Shown piece after piece: positions 16,638 to 24,892 of a stretch of 64,000 bases of DNA (positions within the stretch are counted from its first letter, which is position 1; each line of letters opens with the position of its first letter). Source of the DNA: Massilia psychrophila (GTDB lineage Bacteria > Pseudomonadota > Gammaproteobacteria > Burkholderiales > Burkholderiaceae_D); assembly GCF_002760665.1 (NCBI RefSeq), contig NZ_PDOB01000004.1, positions 1 through 64,000 on the forward strand, given 5' to 3'. The notes under the pieces are model-generated. The model was not told where the DNA came from. It was given only the letters and a program-made list of their open reading frames with translations, and searched no databases. Made by a program: the position numbers and the translations under genes.

Positions 16638-17180
16638 ATGGCTCTCAAAGCGACTATCTACAAGGCGGAACTGCAGATCGCGGACATGGACCGCAATTAC
16701 TACCAGCAGCACCTGCTGACCCTTGCCCGCCATCCGTCGGAGACCGACGAGCGGATGATGATCCGGCTGCTGGCGTTCGCCATTCACGCCAGCGAATCGC
16801 TGGCGTTTACCAAGGGCCTGTTCGATACCGACGAACCGGACCTGTGGCAGAAGGACCTGACCGGCGCCATCTTGTTGTGGCTCGAAGTCGGCCAGCCGGA
16901 CGAGAAGCGCCTGATGAAAGCCTGTGGGCGCTCGGCCAAAGTGGTGGTGTACAGCTACGGCGCCACCAGCCACATCTGGTTCAAGGGGATCGCCAACAAG
17001 CTCGAGCGGGCGAAGAACCTGTCGGTGATTAACATTCCATCGGAAGCCGCGGTCCAGCTGCAGAAAATGGCCAACCGCAACATGCAATTGCAGTGCACGA
17101 TCCAGGACGGCCAGATCTGGCTGACCGACAGCGTCGACACGGTGCTGGTCGAGCGCGAGCCGTTCAAGGAAGAGCGCTGA
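16638..17180 (+). CDS. yaeQ: YaeQ family protein
   Basis: A 180-residue protein of the YaeQ family, a compact PD-(D/E)XK-nuclease-like fold of unknown cellular role. It begins MALKATIYKAELQIADMDR and shows conserved segments: HPSETDERMMIRLLAFA (about 34-50), LWLEVGQPDEKRLMKAC and WFKGIAN. Length and start agree with the family. It lies 45 bases after purU on the same strand and may share a transcript with it. Confidence 0.93.
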   Translation: MALKATIYKAELQIADMDRNYYQQHLLTLARHPSETDERMMIRLLAFAIHASESLAFTKGLFDTDEPDLWQKDLTGAILLWLEVGQPDEKRLMKACGRSAKVVVYSYGATSHIWFKGIANKLERAKNLSVINIPSEAAVQLQKMANRNMQLQCTIQDGQIWLTDSVDTVLVEREPFKEER

Positions 17181-17296
17181 CCGGGCGGCGAGCGCCAGAA
17201 TGACCAGGCCGGTCCGGCGCCGCATAGGCACATTACTTGCGCGCGACGCGATGCCGCCGGTGATCCGGTCAAGCCGGTGAGGTTATAATACATACC

Positions 17297-17728
17297 ATGC
17301 AAAGCAAGTCGACGAATTGGCGGCGGACGATCTGGATCGCGTGTTTCGCGGTCCTGATAAACGCGCTCGCGCCGCCGATTTCGCACGCCATGGCTGCTTT
17401 GACCGGAGTTCCCACCACGTGGGAAATCTGCCGCACCGACGGCAGAGCTGCGGTAGCGGCGGCCGTGCCGGGCCAGGGCGAGCTGGTAGCGGTCGGCTCG
17501 CTGGCCAAAAAAATCAGCGAAAAAAGCACCGAAAAAAGCACTATCCTGATGGCCGATTGCGGCTACTGCCTGCCGCACGGCGGCAGTGTCGCCTTGACGC
17601 CATCGACCATCACCGGCCTTGGCCTGATGAAAAGCGACGCCCTGCGTCCTTTCCTATTTTACCGCGCGCCCCAGCCCCTGCTGGCGCTGTCGGCCGCTCC
17701 TGCGCGCGGACCTCCCGCCCTCGCCTGA
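17297..17728 (+). CDS. DUF2946-type membrane-associated small protein
   Basis: A 143-residue protein with an N-terminal hydrophobic segment (about 10-30). Near residue 87 a short Cys motif (DCGYCLPHGG, with CxxC and a following His) suggests metal binding, as in the DUF2946 family often found next to copper-uptake genes. The rest is of low complexity. A TATAAT hexamer lies at 17284-17289, very close to the ATG, so the mRNA may be almost leaderless. The PCu(A)C, YcnI and TonB receptor genes follow on the same strand, supporting a copper-linked role. The family assignment is by motif and context. Confidence 0.65.
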   Translation: MQSKSTNWRRTIWIACFAVLINALAPPISHAMAALTGVPTTWEICRTDGRAAVAAAVPGQGELVAVGSLAKKISEKSTEKSTILMADCGYCLPHGGSVALTPSTITGLGLMKSDALRPFLFYRAPQPLLALSAAPARGPPALA

Positions 17729-17831
17729 CCCTTTGACTCCCTGATTGGCCTTCCGGCCCCGGGGAAACCGTCGTTCCGCCACGCGTGAACGGCGCTTCGT
17801 TACCGGCATATTTTTCCGTTCAGGATCCACC

Positions 17832-18302
17832 ATGAAAAAGCAGTTTTTCACGCTGATCGTGTCGACCGCGTTCGCCTCGACCGCAGCCGCGCAAATCACC
17901 GTCACCAATCCGTGGATACGCGCCACGGTGCTCCAGCAAACCGCCAGCGGCGCCTATTTGCAAGTGCGCTCGGAGAATAATGCCCGCCTGGTCGCGGTGA
18001 ACTCTCCGCTAGCCGCTTCCGTTCAACTGCACAAGATGGAAATGAACGGCCAGCGTATGACAATGCGCGAAGTCGACGCTATCGAGCTGCCGGCCGGCGC
18101 AACGGTGAACCTCGCTTCCGGCGGCTACCACGTGATGCTGTCGGGCCTCAAGCGCCAGCTCAAGGAAGGCGACGTGGTGCCGCTGTCGCTGGTCGTCGAG
18201 CGCAAAAAAGGCAGGCTTGAGAGCATCGTCGTCATTGCGCCGGTCAAGCCGCTCACGTACGCGGGAGTATCGGGAACAGCCGCGCAACCCATCCATCATT
18301 AA
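17832..18302 (+). CDS. Periplasmic copper chaperone PCu(A)C
   Basis: A periplasmic Cu(I) chaperone that delivers copper to cytochrome oxidase-type proteins. It has 156 residues with a signal peptide ending in ASTAAA. The metal-binding signature H-X10-M-X21-H-X-M is complete: His67, Met78, His100 and Met102. The ATG at 17832 gives a normal signal peptide, whereas upstream in-frame starts precede it with unrelated sequence. It is the second gene of a copper cluster and is followed after 12 bases by the YcnI-like gene. Confidence 0.92.
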   Translation: MKKQFFTLIVSTAFASTAAAQITVTNPWIRATVLQQTASGAYLQVRSENNARLVAVNSPLAASVQLHKMEMNGQRMTMREVDAIELPAGATVNLASGGYHVMLSGLKRQLKEGDVVPLSLVVERKKGRLESIVVIAPVKPLTYAGVSGTAAQPIHH

Positions 18303-18314
18303 ACGAAAGTCACC

Positions 18315-18827
18315 ATGAAAACCAGTATGTTCCTTGCCGTGATGCTGGTCGCGCCGATGGCGCTTGCCCATATCAAGCTCGAACCGGCCACCGCCACCGC
18401 CGGCGCTTATCAAAAACTGACGTTCCGGGTCGGCCATGGTTGCGAAGGCAGCGCCACCACCGGCATCACCGTGCTGCTACCCGAAGCCATTGCCGACGCC
18501 AAGCCGATGCCGAAAGCCGGCTGGAGCATCGCCACCGTCGACGGCAAGCTGGCCGCGGCCGTCATGTCGCACGGGGTGGCGGTCACCAGAGCGGTGCGCG
18601 AAGTGAGCTGGAAGGGCGGCACGCTGCTTGACGCCCACTACGACGAATTCGCCATGCAGGTGAAGCTGCCCGACACCGCCGGCACGCTTTATTTCAAGGT
18701 GATCCAGGGCTGTGACAAGGGCCGCGCGGAGTGGAGCGAACTGCCCGCCGTGCCCAATACGAAGCTGAAATTTCCGGCGCCGGTGCTGGAAGTGACGCCA
18801 GCGGCCAGCCACGCGCACCAGCATTGA
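18315..18827 (+). CDS. YcnI-family (DUF1775) periplasmic copper-binding protein
   Basis: A 170-residue exported protein of the YcnI/DUF1775 family, which binds copper through an N-terminal His exposed after signal cleavage. Here the signal peptide (MKTSMFLAVMLVAPMALA) would leave His19 as the new N-terminus, followed by IKLEPATA, in line with that family's metal site. A Cys pair (Cys43 and a second at about 133), a conserved Trp (AGWSI) and a His-rich end (SHAHQH) are also present. It is directly downstream of PCu(A)C; the same pairing occurs in other proteobacterial copper systems. Confidence 0.88.
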   Translation: MKTSMFLAVMLVAPMALAHIKLEPATATAGAYQKLTFRVGHGCEGSATTGITVLLPEAIADAKPMPKAGWSIATVDGKLAAAVMSHGVAVTRAVREVSWKGGTLLDAHYDEFAMQVKLPDTAGTLYFKVIQGCDKGRAEWSELPAVPNTKLKFPAPVLEVTPAASHAHQH

Positions 18828-18927
18828 TGAGCAGAAAATAACCAGTCCCGCCCGGCAGTTATTGTGATCCAGTGCGGCCCTGTCCGTTCAAGAAACAACA
18901 AAACGCATGCTGCAAAAGGCAATCACC

Positions 18928-21243
18928 ATGAGATTTTTTCTCACCCCGATCGCTGCCACGATCGCTGCCACGTCAATGGCTAACATGTGCTCGGGCGCAT
19001 TTGCGCAAGATGGGGCAGACGCGCCGGCCAGGACGATGGGCACGGTCATCATCGCCGGTGGCCGGCCGACGTCGCTGCCGACGCAAATTCCCACTACCAT
19101 CGAGGGCATCAGCGGGCGGCAGATCGAGCAAACCATCAACGCCAGCGACAGCGAAGATGCGTTGAAATATTTGCCGAGCCTGCTGGTGCGCAAGCGCTAC
19201 ATCGGCGACTACAACCATGCGGTGCTGTCGACCCGGGCGTCGGGCACCGGCAACAGCGCGCGCTCGATGGTCTACGCCGACGGCATCCTGCTGTCGAACT
19301 ACCTCGGCAATGGCGCCGGGTTCACGCCGCGTTGGGGCATGGTCACGCCGGAAGAGATCGAACGAGTCGACGTACTGTATGGACCGTTCTCGGCAGCCTA
19401 CGCCGGCAATTCGGTGGGGGCGGTGGTCGACTACGTGACGCGCATGCCGATGAAACTCGAGGCCCACGTGAAGCTTGGCTACGCGACCCAGAAATTTGAC
19501 CTGTACAGTACGAGCGAGCGCGACGCCGGCAAGCAGGCCAGCGCCTCGGTCGGCAATCGCAGCGGCAAGTTCGCCTGGTGGTTCAACGTCAACCGCCTTG
19601 ACAGCACCGGGCAACCGCTGGTCTTCGCCAACCGGCAATTGAGCGAGGGCGGGACGCCGACGGCTGGCTGGCCGATCGTCACCGGCGCCGTCGCGGGCCA
19701 GAACAACAGGGGGAAGGACTGGTGGCTGCTCGGCACCACGACCAGTTACCATACGGTGCAAGATCATGCCAAACTAAAGCTGGCCTATGACATCACGCCG
19801 ACGATGCGCGCCAGTTACACGCTGGGCTGGTGGAAGAACGATACCGACGGCAGCGCGCGCAGTTACTTGCGCGATGGCGCCGGAAATCCGGTCTACGCCG
19901 GCAATGTCATCATCGGCGCCCGCCAGTACAACCTCAATTCGCCAAGCCTCGCATTCGCGCCCAATTTCAACGCGCTCGAACACGCGATGCATGGTCTGTC
20001 CGTCAAGACCAACACCAAGGGCGTGTTCGATTGGGAGCTTGCGGCCAGCCGCTACGACTATCATCGGGACATCCTGCGTGCGCCAACAGCCGATTTGCCG
20101 GCAGCGTTCGCCGGCAAGGTGGCCATCGGCCGCATCACCGACATGGACGGCACCGGCTGGCACACGCTCAATCTGCGCGGCACATGGCGCCCGGCCGGCA
20201 TCGACAGGGGCGTCGGCGCGCACGTGATCGACTTTGGCTACCAGCAGGACGGTTACCGCTCACGCACGCTGGTAAGCGACACCAGCGACTGGATCAACGG
20301 CGCCCCCGGCAAGCGATTTTCCGCCTTCAATGGCAACACCGCGCTCAAGAGCCTGTTCGCGCAAGATACCTGGGCCATCTCCCGCAACTGGACAACCACG
20401 CTGGGCGCGCGCTACGAGCGCTGGCGTGCCTACGGCGGCGAACTGGGCAACGCGGCCAGGATAATCCCGTTCGGCCAGGAGCACAGCGAGGCGTATTTCT
20501 CGCCAAAAATGGCACTGGCCTACCAGATCAACCCGGATTGGGTGTTGAAGGCGTCGACCGGCCGCGCGGTACGGATGCCGACGGTGGGCGAGCTGTACCA
20601 GGGTTCAATCATTGGCGACACCATCGTCAACACCGACCCGAACTTAAAGCCCGAAACATCATGGACCAGCGAACTGAGTGCTGAGCACACCACCTACAAC
20701 GGCATGCTGCGCGCCACGCTGTTCTTCGAGCGCACCCGCGACGCCCTGTACTCGCAGGCGCTTACAAACACCGTGACCACGGTGCAAAACGTCGATGCGA
20801 TCCGAACCAACGGACTGGAGCTGTCATGGCAAGCGGTCAACCTCGGCATCAAAGAGCTCGAGCTGAACAGCAGCGCAACCTATACCGACTCGATCGTCAC
20901 CGCCAACAGGAACTTCGCGGCCAGCGTCGGCAAGCAGCAGCCGCGCGTGCCAAAATGGCGTGCGACCACGGTAGCGAGCTACAAGCAGAGCGACCGCCTG
21001 ACGTACACCGTGGCGGCGCGTTACAGCGGCGTGCAATACGGGCAACTGGACAACAGCGATAGCAATGGCTTCAGCTACATGGGCTTCAGTAAATTCTTTG
21101 TCGTCGACGCGCGCGTGCGCTTCAAGCTCGACAAGCATTGGAGCGCGGCGCTCGGGATCGATAACCTGAATAATTACAAGTACTGGGCATTCCACCCGTA
21201 TCCCCAGCGCACCGTGGTAGCCGAGCTGAAGTTCGACCTGTAG
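18928..21243 (+). CDS. TonB-dependent outer-membrane receptor, probably copper-linked
   Basis: An energised outer-membrane gate of about 771 residues. A signal peptide ends near GAFAQDG. The plug domain has EIERVDVLYGPFSAAYAGNS and VGAVVDY, and the barrel ends in the aromatic C-terminus VVAELKFDL. Copper or another metal is suggested by its location just after the PCu(A)C and YcnI genes, not by residues in the barrel. I prefer the ATG at 18928 (AAAGG nine bases upstream); an ATG at 18907 is in frame but has no such site. The barrel contains many Tyr/Trp residues but no obvious His/Met-rich loops. Confidence 0.9.
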   Translation: MRFFLTPIAATIAATSMANMCSGAFAQDGADAPARTMGTVIIAGGRPTSLPTQIPTTIEGISGRQIEQTINASDSEDALKYLPSLLVRKRYIGDYNHAVLSTRASGTGNSARSMVYADGILLSNYLGNGAGFTPRWGMVTPEEIERVDVLYGPFSAAYAGNSVGAVVDYVTRMPMKLEAHVKLGYATQKFDLYSTSERDAGKQASASVGNRSGKFAWWFNVNRLDSTGQPLVFANRQLSEGGTPTAGWPIVTGAVAGQNNRGKDWWLLGTTTSYHTVQDHAKLKLAYDITPTMRASYTLGWWKNDTDGSARSYLRDGAGNPVYAGNVIIGARQYNLNSPSLAFAPNFNALEHAMHGLSVKTNTKGVFDWELAASRYDYHRDILRAPTADLPAAFAGKVAIGRITDMDGTGWHTLNLRGTWRPAGIDRGVGAHVIDFGYQQDGYRSRTLVSDTSDWINGAPGKRFSAFNGNTALKSLFAQDTWAISRNWTTTLGARYERWRAYGGELGNAARIIPFGQEHSEAYFSPKMALAYQINPDWVLKASTGRAVRMPTVGELYQGSIIGDTIVNTDPNLKPETSWTSELSAEHTTYNGMLRATLFFERTRDALYSQALTNTVTTVQNVDAIRTNGLELSWQAVNLGIKELELNSSATYTDSIVTANRNFAASVGKQQPRVPKWRATTVASYKQSDRLTYTVAARYSGVQYGQLDNSDSNGFSYMGFSKFFVVDARVRFKLDKHWSAALGIDNLNNYKYWAFHPYPQRTVVAELKFDL

Positions 21244-21616
21244 GCGACTGTTCGGTTGTCCTGAAAACGCCGTTCGTTTCGGTCTCGATGCGGCCGCTGC
21301 CTGGCACCTTCTCCGAACGCCAGTCCCCGGCCTGCGCCAGCGTCAGGGGGATGCCGCCGCCGAGGGCGCACAACACGATCGTCACGCCACGGAAGCGGGT
21401 GTTGGCGGGGCGCGGCGAAGTCATGCTGGTTTCCTTTGGGTGAATGAGGACAATCTGCTGACCATCTAGTAAAAAAACCGCCTCCGGTCCGGCTGGCGTT
21501 TGCGACAGATTGCGCCCCAGCGGCCACAGAATGCAAATGTAAGGCCGCGAGGCAGTATCATGGCGGGCCGCCGGTGTGACAAACGCGCACCCGGCTTGTC
21601 AATTCACTGGAATCTC
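21244..21616. other. Intergenic stretch with a short minus-strand frame of unknown nature
   Basis: No confident gene lies here. On the minus strand an ATG at 21424 is preceded by a good AAAGGAAAC ribosome-binding sequence and opens a frame with a hydrophobic segment (VTIVLCALGGGIPLTLAQAG, about residues 14-33). The frame then runs antisense into the end of the TonB receptor gene. The intergenic part would encode about 60 residues. It may be the 5' end of a decayed membrane-protein gene. I do not recognise the family. Confidence 0.4.
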
Positions 21617-22255
21617 ATGCTTATTATTACCATCAAACAGGGCAAGGAAAAGAGCCTGCTGGCCGGCGAACCCTGGATCTACGCGTCGGCGATCGACAAA
21701 GTCGACGGCAAGCCGAACGAAAAAATGAAGGGCGGCGCCACTGCCATCGTGCAGTCGTCGTCGACCAAATTCCTGGCGCGCGCCGCCTACAATTCGAAGT
21801 CGCAAATCCGCGCACGCGTGTGGACGTTCGACGAAGCGCAGCCGGTCGACCATGCGCTGATCAAGGGCCGGGTGCAGGCGGCGCTCGTCAAAAGCGCACC
21901 GGCGGCCAAAAAAGCGAAGCCGGACCAGGTCGTAAAACTGGTGAACGCTGAAGCGGATGGCTTGCCCGGCCTGGTGGTCGAGAGCTTCGGCGGCAAGCAC
22001 GGCTACCTGGTCTGCGAGTTCCAGGCCGCCGGCGTCGACGCCTGGAAAGTGGCGATCGTGCAGGCGCTGATCGCCGGCACCGGCTGCAACAACGTCTACG
22101 AACGTTGCGACGACCTGGTGCGCAAGGGCGAAGGCCTGCCGCTGGTGGCCGGCGCGCTGGCCGGCGAGGAGCCGCCCGACGAAGTGATCGTCAGCGAGGG
22201 CGGGGTGAAGTTTTCGCTCGACCTCAAGAGCGGCCACCGCAACCGCTTCCGCTAG
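21617..22255 (+). pseudogene. rlmI: Truncated RlmI-like 23S rRNA cytosine methyltransferase
   Basis: The 212-residue product begins MLIITIKQGKEKSLLAGEPW, the start of the PUA domain of RlmI (m5C1962 methyltransferase). Family landmarks follow: QIRARVWTFD (about 58-67), EADGLPGLVVESFG (about 113-126) and NNVYERCDDLVRKGEGL. Intact RlmI proteins have about 390-400 residues, with the SAM-binding methyltransferase domain beginning just after a conserved HKTGYYLDQRDNR-like motif. Here the frame reads GHRNRFR and stops exactly at that motif. No downstream frame resembles the missing domain, and a PilT-like gene follows. The protein cannot be a functional methyltransferase. Confidence 0.8.
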
Positions 22256-22357
22256 TTGTGAGGACGAGATTTATCTTTCGACAATGCAATTCTTTGCTGT
22301 TGCTGGTCTTATAATTGGCGCCATTCCCCACCTTCGATTAGTTGAGAACCCAGCCCG

Positions 22358-23479
22358 ATGGAAAATCACCAGTCTTCGCAGATCCGCACCCTGACCTACG
22401 TCGAAAACGAAGACCATCCGGTATTCGGCACCCTCGTCGAGCAGATTTTGCACCTGCTCAATTCGCGCCTGATTTTCAGCGACATCATCATCCACCAGAA
22501 CAGTCCGCTGATGCTGCGCCAGCCGAAAGGGCTGGTGGCGGTGACCGATTCGCCCATCACGAAGGAAGAGCTGGAAGAGTTTTTCGAAGTCATCGAGCCG
22601 AACTGGGCCGAGCGAATCGCCGACCGCGCCTTCGACCGCTCGATCGACCTGCACACCGCGCGCATCCGCGCCAACTGTTTTACGTTTCAAGGCAAGAAGC
22701 GGCTCGGCTGCGTGATCCGGCGCTTCCCGAAGGAGCCAATTCCCCTTGCCGAGCTCGGCCTTCACCGCGACGAGCAGGCGTTCGCCAGTCTGACGTCCGG
22801 CCTGGTGCTGATCATCGGCGACACCTGCCAGGGCAAGTCGACCACGATCGCCTCGATGCTCGACGAAATCAACAAGCAGCGCTCGGGCCACATCATCACC
22901 ATCGAAGATCCCGTCGAGACCCTGATCCCCCAGCGCAAATGCATCATCACCCAGCGCGAAGTCGGGCTTGACGGCGACGTCGAAAGCTATTACCTGGGCG
23001 CCCTCGACGCGCTGCGCGAGCGGCCGGACGTCATCGTGATCGGTGAAATCCGCGATGCCCAGACGGCGCAGGAAGCGCTGGCGCTGGCCGAATCGGGCCC
23101 GCTGGTGCTCGCTTCGCTGCACGCGCGCTCGACCGAACTGGGATTGCAAAAAATGCTCCGGCTGCTGGGCAATTCGGAAGCGCAGTCGCAAGCGCTGGCG
23201 CATGCCTTGCGCGGCGTGCTGTGCCAGGCGTTGTTGCCTTCGTCCGAAGGCAACCGTTATTACCTCGCCACCGAATGCCTGACGCCGGGGCCAGCCATGG
23301 TGCGCATTCTCGAAACCGGCAACATTGCCGGCATCCGCGAGCACATGAACCACACCGTTGACGTCGGCTGCCACACGATGAACTCGTCGCTCGAGCAGCT
23401 GCTGTCAGGCCACAAGATCAGCGTTGACGACGCCCGCAACGTCACCACCGACCGTATCGGTTTTGCCGACATGGTGTAA
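22358..23479 (+). CDS. PilT/PilU-type ATPase, solitary
   Basis: A 373-residue hexameric-type secretion ATPase of the PilT/PilU retraction family. Motifs: Walker A GDTCQGKST at 154-162, an unusual loop since GPTGSGKST is typical; Walker B-type VIVIGEIRD with the invariant Glu; the Asp box HIITIEDPVE (about 178-187); and the His box LASLHARS. The C-terminal CHTMNSSLEQLLSGHKIS resembles PilU more than PilT. Retraction ATPases usually neighbour other pilus genes, but none is present here. It may be an extra paralogue acting on type IV pili or a related machine. Transcription appears independent, with direct repeats after its stop. Confidence 0.88.
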   Translation: MENHQSSQIRTLTYVENEDHPVFGTLVEQILHLLNSRLIFSDIIIHQNSPLMLRQPKGLVAVTDSPITKEELEEFFEVIEPNWAERIADRAFDRSIDLHTARIRANCFTFQGKKRLGCVIRRFPKEPIPLAELGLHRDEQAFASLTSGLVLIIGDTCQGKSTTIASMLDEINKQRSGHIITIEDPVETLIPQRKCIITQREVGLDGDVESYYLGALDALRERPDVIVIGEIRDAQTAQEALALAESGPLVLASLHARSTELGLQKMLRLLGNSEAQSQALAHALRGVLCQALLPSSEGNRYYLATECLTPGPAMVRILETGNIAGIREHMNHTVDVGCHTMNSSLEQLLSGHKISVDDARNVTTDRIGFADMV

Positions 23480-23573
23480 GGGGTCAGACCCGTTTTTCAT
23501 GATGTAAGGGGTCAGACCCGTTTTTCGTTCGGCAAAACAAAGGCTACACCGTAGATCAATGGGGTCAGACCCC
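23475..23573 (+). repeat. GGGGTCAGACCC extragenic repeat cluster
   Basis: Starting at the stop codon of the PilT-like gene, a 24-base direct repeat occurs twice (23475-23498 and 23503-23526), period 28. Its core is GGGGTCAGACCCGTTTTT. A third copy of the core (GGGGTCAGACCCC, 23561-23573) follows. The core is palindromic apart from its centre, and copies one and two end in T runs, so they could act as weak terminators. Another element starting with GGGGTCAG is at 59390, so this may be a dispersed repeat family of the genome. Confidence 0.85.
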
Positions 23574-23617
23574 TATTTGTTTTGGTTTTCCGCCAATTAA
23601 TCCGAATTTTCTTCGAC

Positions 23618-24892
23618 TCAATCCAGCGGCGTACTGCGGTAGCGGTTGACTTCGCCGGCGTTCACCGGCGGCGCGTCGTTGCCCCAAGACGCCCGCACGT
23701 AGGTGACTACCGCCGCCACTTCCGCGTCATTCATCAAGTGACTGTACGGCGGCATGCCGTAGGGGCGGGGATTGGCGGCGGTGCCGGGCGCGAAGCCGCC
23801 GTTGAGCACAATGCGCACGGCGTTGACCGGGTTGTCCATCGTGATCGCGCGGTTGCCTGCGAGCGGAGGATAGGCCGGCGCCAGGCCACGGCCGTCGGCG
23901 CCGTGGCAATCGACGCAGTGGGTTTCATACAGCTTCTTGCCTTGCGCAACGAACTGGTCGACCTGCGGACCCGTCGCTTTTTCGCGGGCTTCGGTGTTGG
24001 TGGCGGGCAGCGACTTCAGGTAAGTCGCCATCGCCGTGACGTCCGCTTCCGACACGTGCTGCAGGCTGCGCGCGACCACCTCGGCCATCGGGCCGAATAC
24101 GCTCGCTTGCGGCGACACGCCGGTCTTTAACAATTGCACGATATGCGGCACCTCCCAGCTGCCCAGGCCTGCTTCGGCGTCGGACTCGAGCGACGGCGCG
24201 TACCAGCCAAGGGTGGGAATCAGGCCGCCGCCGAGCCCCGCTGCGACGGCGCCGGCGGCGTTGCGGCTGCTGTGGCAGGCGCTGCAGTGTCCCAGTCCTT
24301 CGACCAGGTAGGCGCCGCGATTCCACACCAAGGATCGAGCGCGCACCGGCTCGAACACGCCCGGCTTGAAATACAGCAACCGCCAGCCGGCCAGTGCGGC
24401 CTGCTGGTTGTACGGGAAGCGCAGCGCGTGCGCCGTGTTGGCCTGTTTTACCGCGGGCAGGCTGCGCAGGAAGACGTACAAGGCATCGGCATCGGCGCGC
24501 GTGACCTTCGTGTAGTTGGTGTACGGGAAGGCCGGATACAGTAATCGGCCATCGCGCGACTTGCCGTTATGCATGGCGCGCCAGAAATCATCCGCATTCC
24601 AGGCGCCGATGCCGGTGTCGCGGTCGGGCGTGATGTTGGGGACGTACAGCGCGCCGAATGGCGTGCCCATCGCGCGCCCGCCGGCATAGGCCGGCCCGCC
24701 GCGCGCGGTGTGGCAGGCCATGCAGTTGCCGGCGCGCGCCAGGTAGGCGCCGCGCGCGATGTTGCCGGGTGTTGGCGCGGTCGCTTCGTTTGATGCGGAC
24801 GCCACGAACTGTTCGCGTGGCCAGGCAATGATGACGGCGATCAGGGCGACGGCGAGCAGTGCGGCAAAGACGGTGAAAAATGTCTTTTTCAT
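23618..24892 (-). CDS. Tri-haem c-type cytochrome, dehydrogenase subunit-like
   Basis: An exported electron carrier of about 424 residues with three CXXCH haem sites: CMACH (about residue 57), CSACH (about 204) and CVDCH (about 327). This three-haem layout matches the cytochrome subunit of membrane-bound alcohol/aldehyde or sugar dehydrogenases of acetic acid bacteria and betaproteobacteria. The N-terminal segment KTFFTVFAALLAVALIAVII is a signal anchor. The ATG at 24892 overlaps the stop of the upstream di-haem cytochrome gene (ATGA), so the two are translationally coupled. No catalytic dehydrogenase subunit is adjacent in the window, which is odd for the family. Confidence 0.85.
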   Translation of the reverse strand: MKKTFFTVFAALLAVALIAVIIAWPREQFVASASNEATAPTPGNIARGAYLARAGNCMACHTARGGPAYAGGRAMGTPFGALYVPNITPDRDTGIGAWNADDFWRAMHNGKSRDGRLLYPAFPYTNYTKVTRADADALYVFLRSLPAVKQANTAHALRFPYNQQAALAGWRLLYFKPGVFEPVRARSLVWNRGAYLVEGLGHCSACHSSRNAAGAVAAGLGGGLIPTLGWYAPSLESDAEAGLGSWEVPHIVQLLKTGVSPQASVFGPMAEVVARSLQHVSEADVTAMATYLKSLPATNTEAREKATGPQVDQFVAQGKKLYETHCVDCHGADGRGLAPAYPPLAGNRAITMDNPVNAVRIVLNGGFAPGTAANPRPYGMPPYSHLMNDAEVAAVVTYVRASWGNDAPPVNAGEVNRYRSTPLD

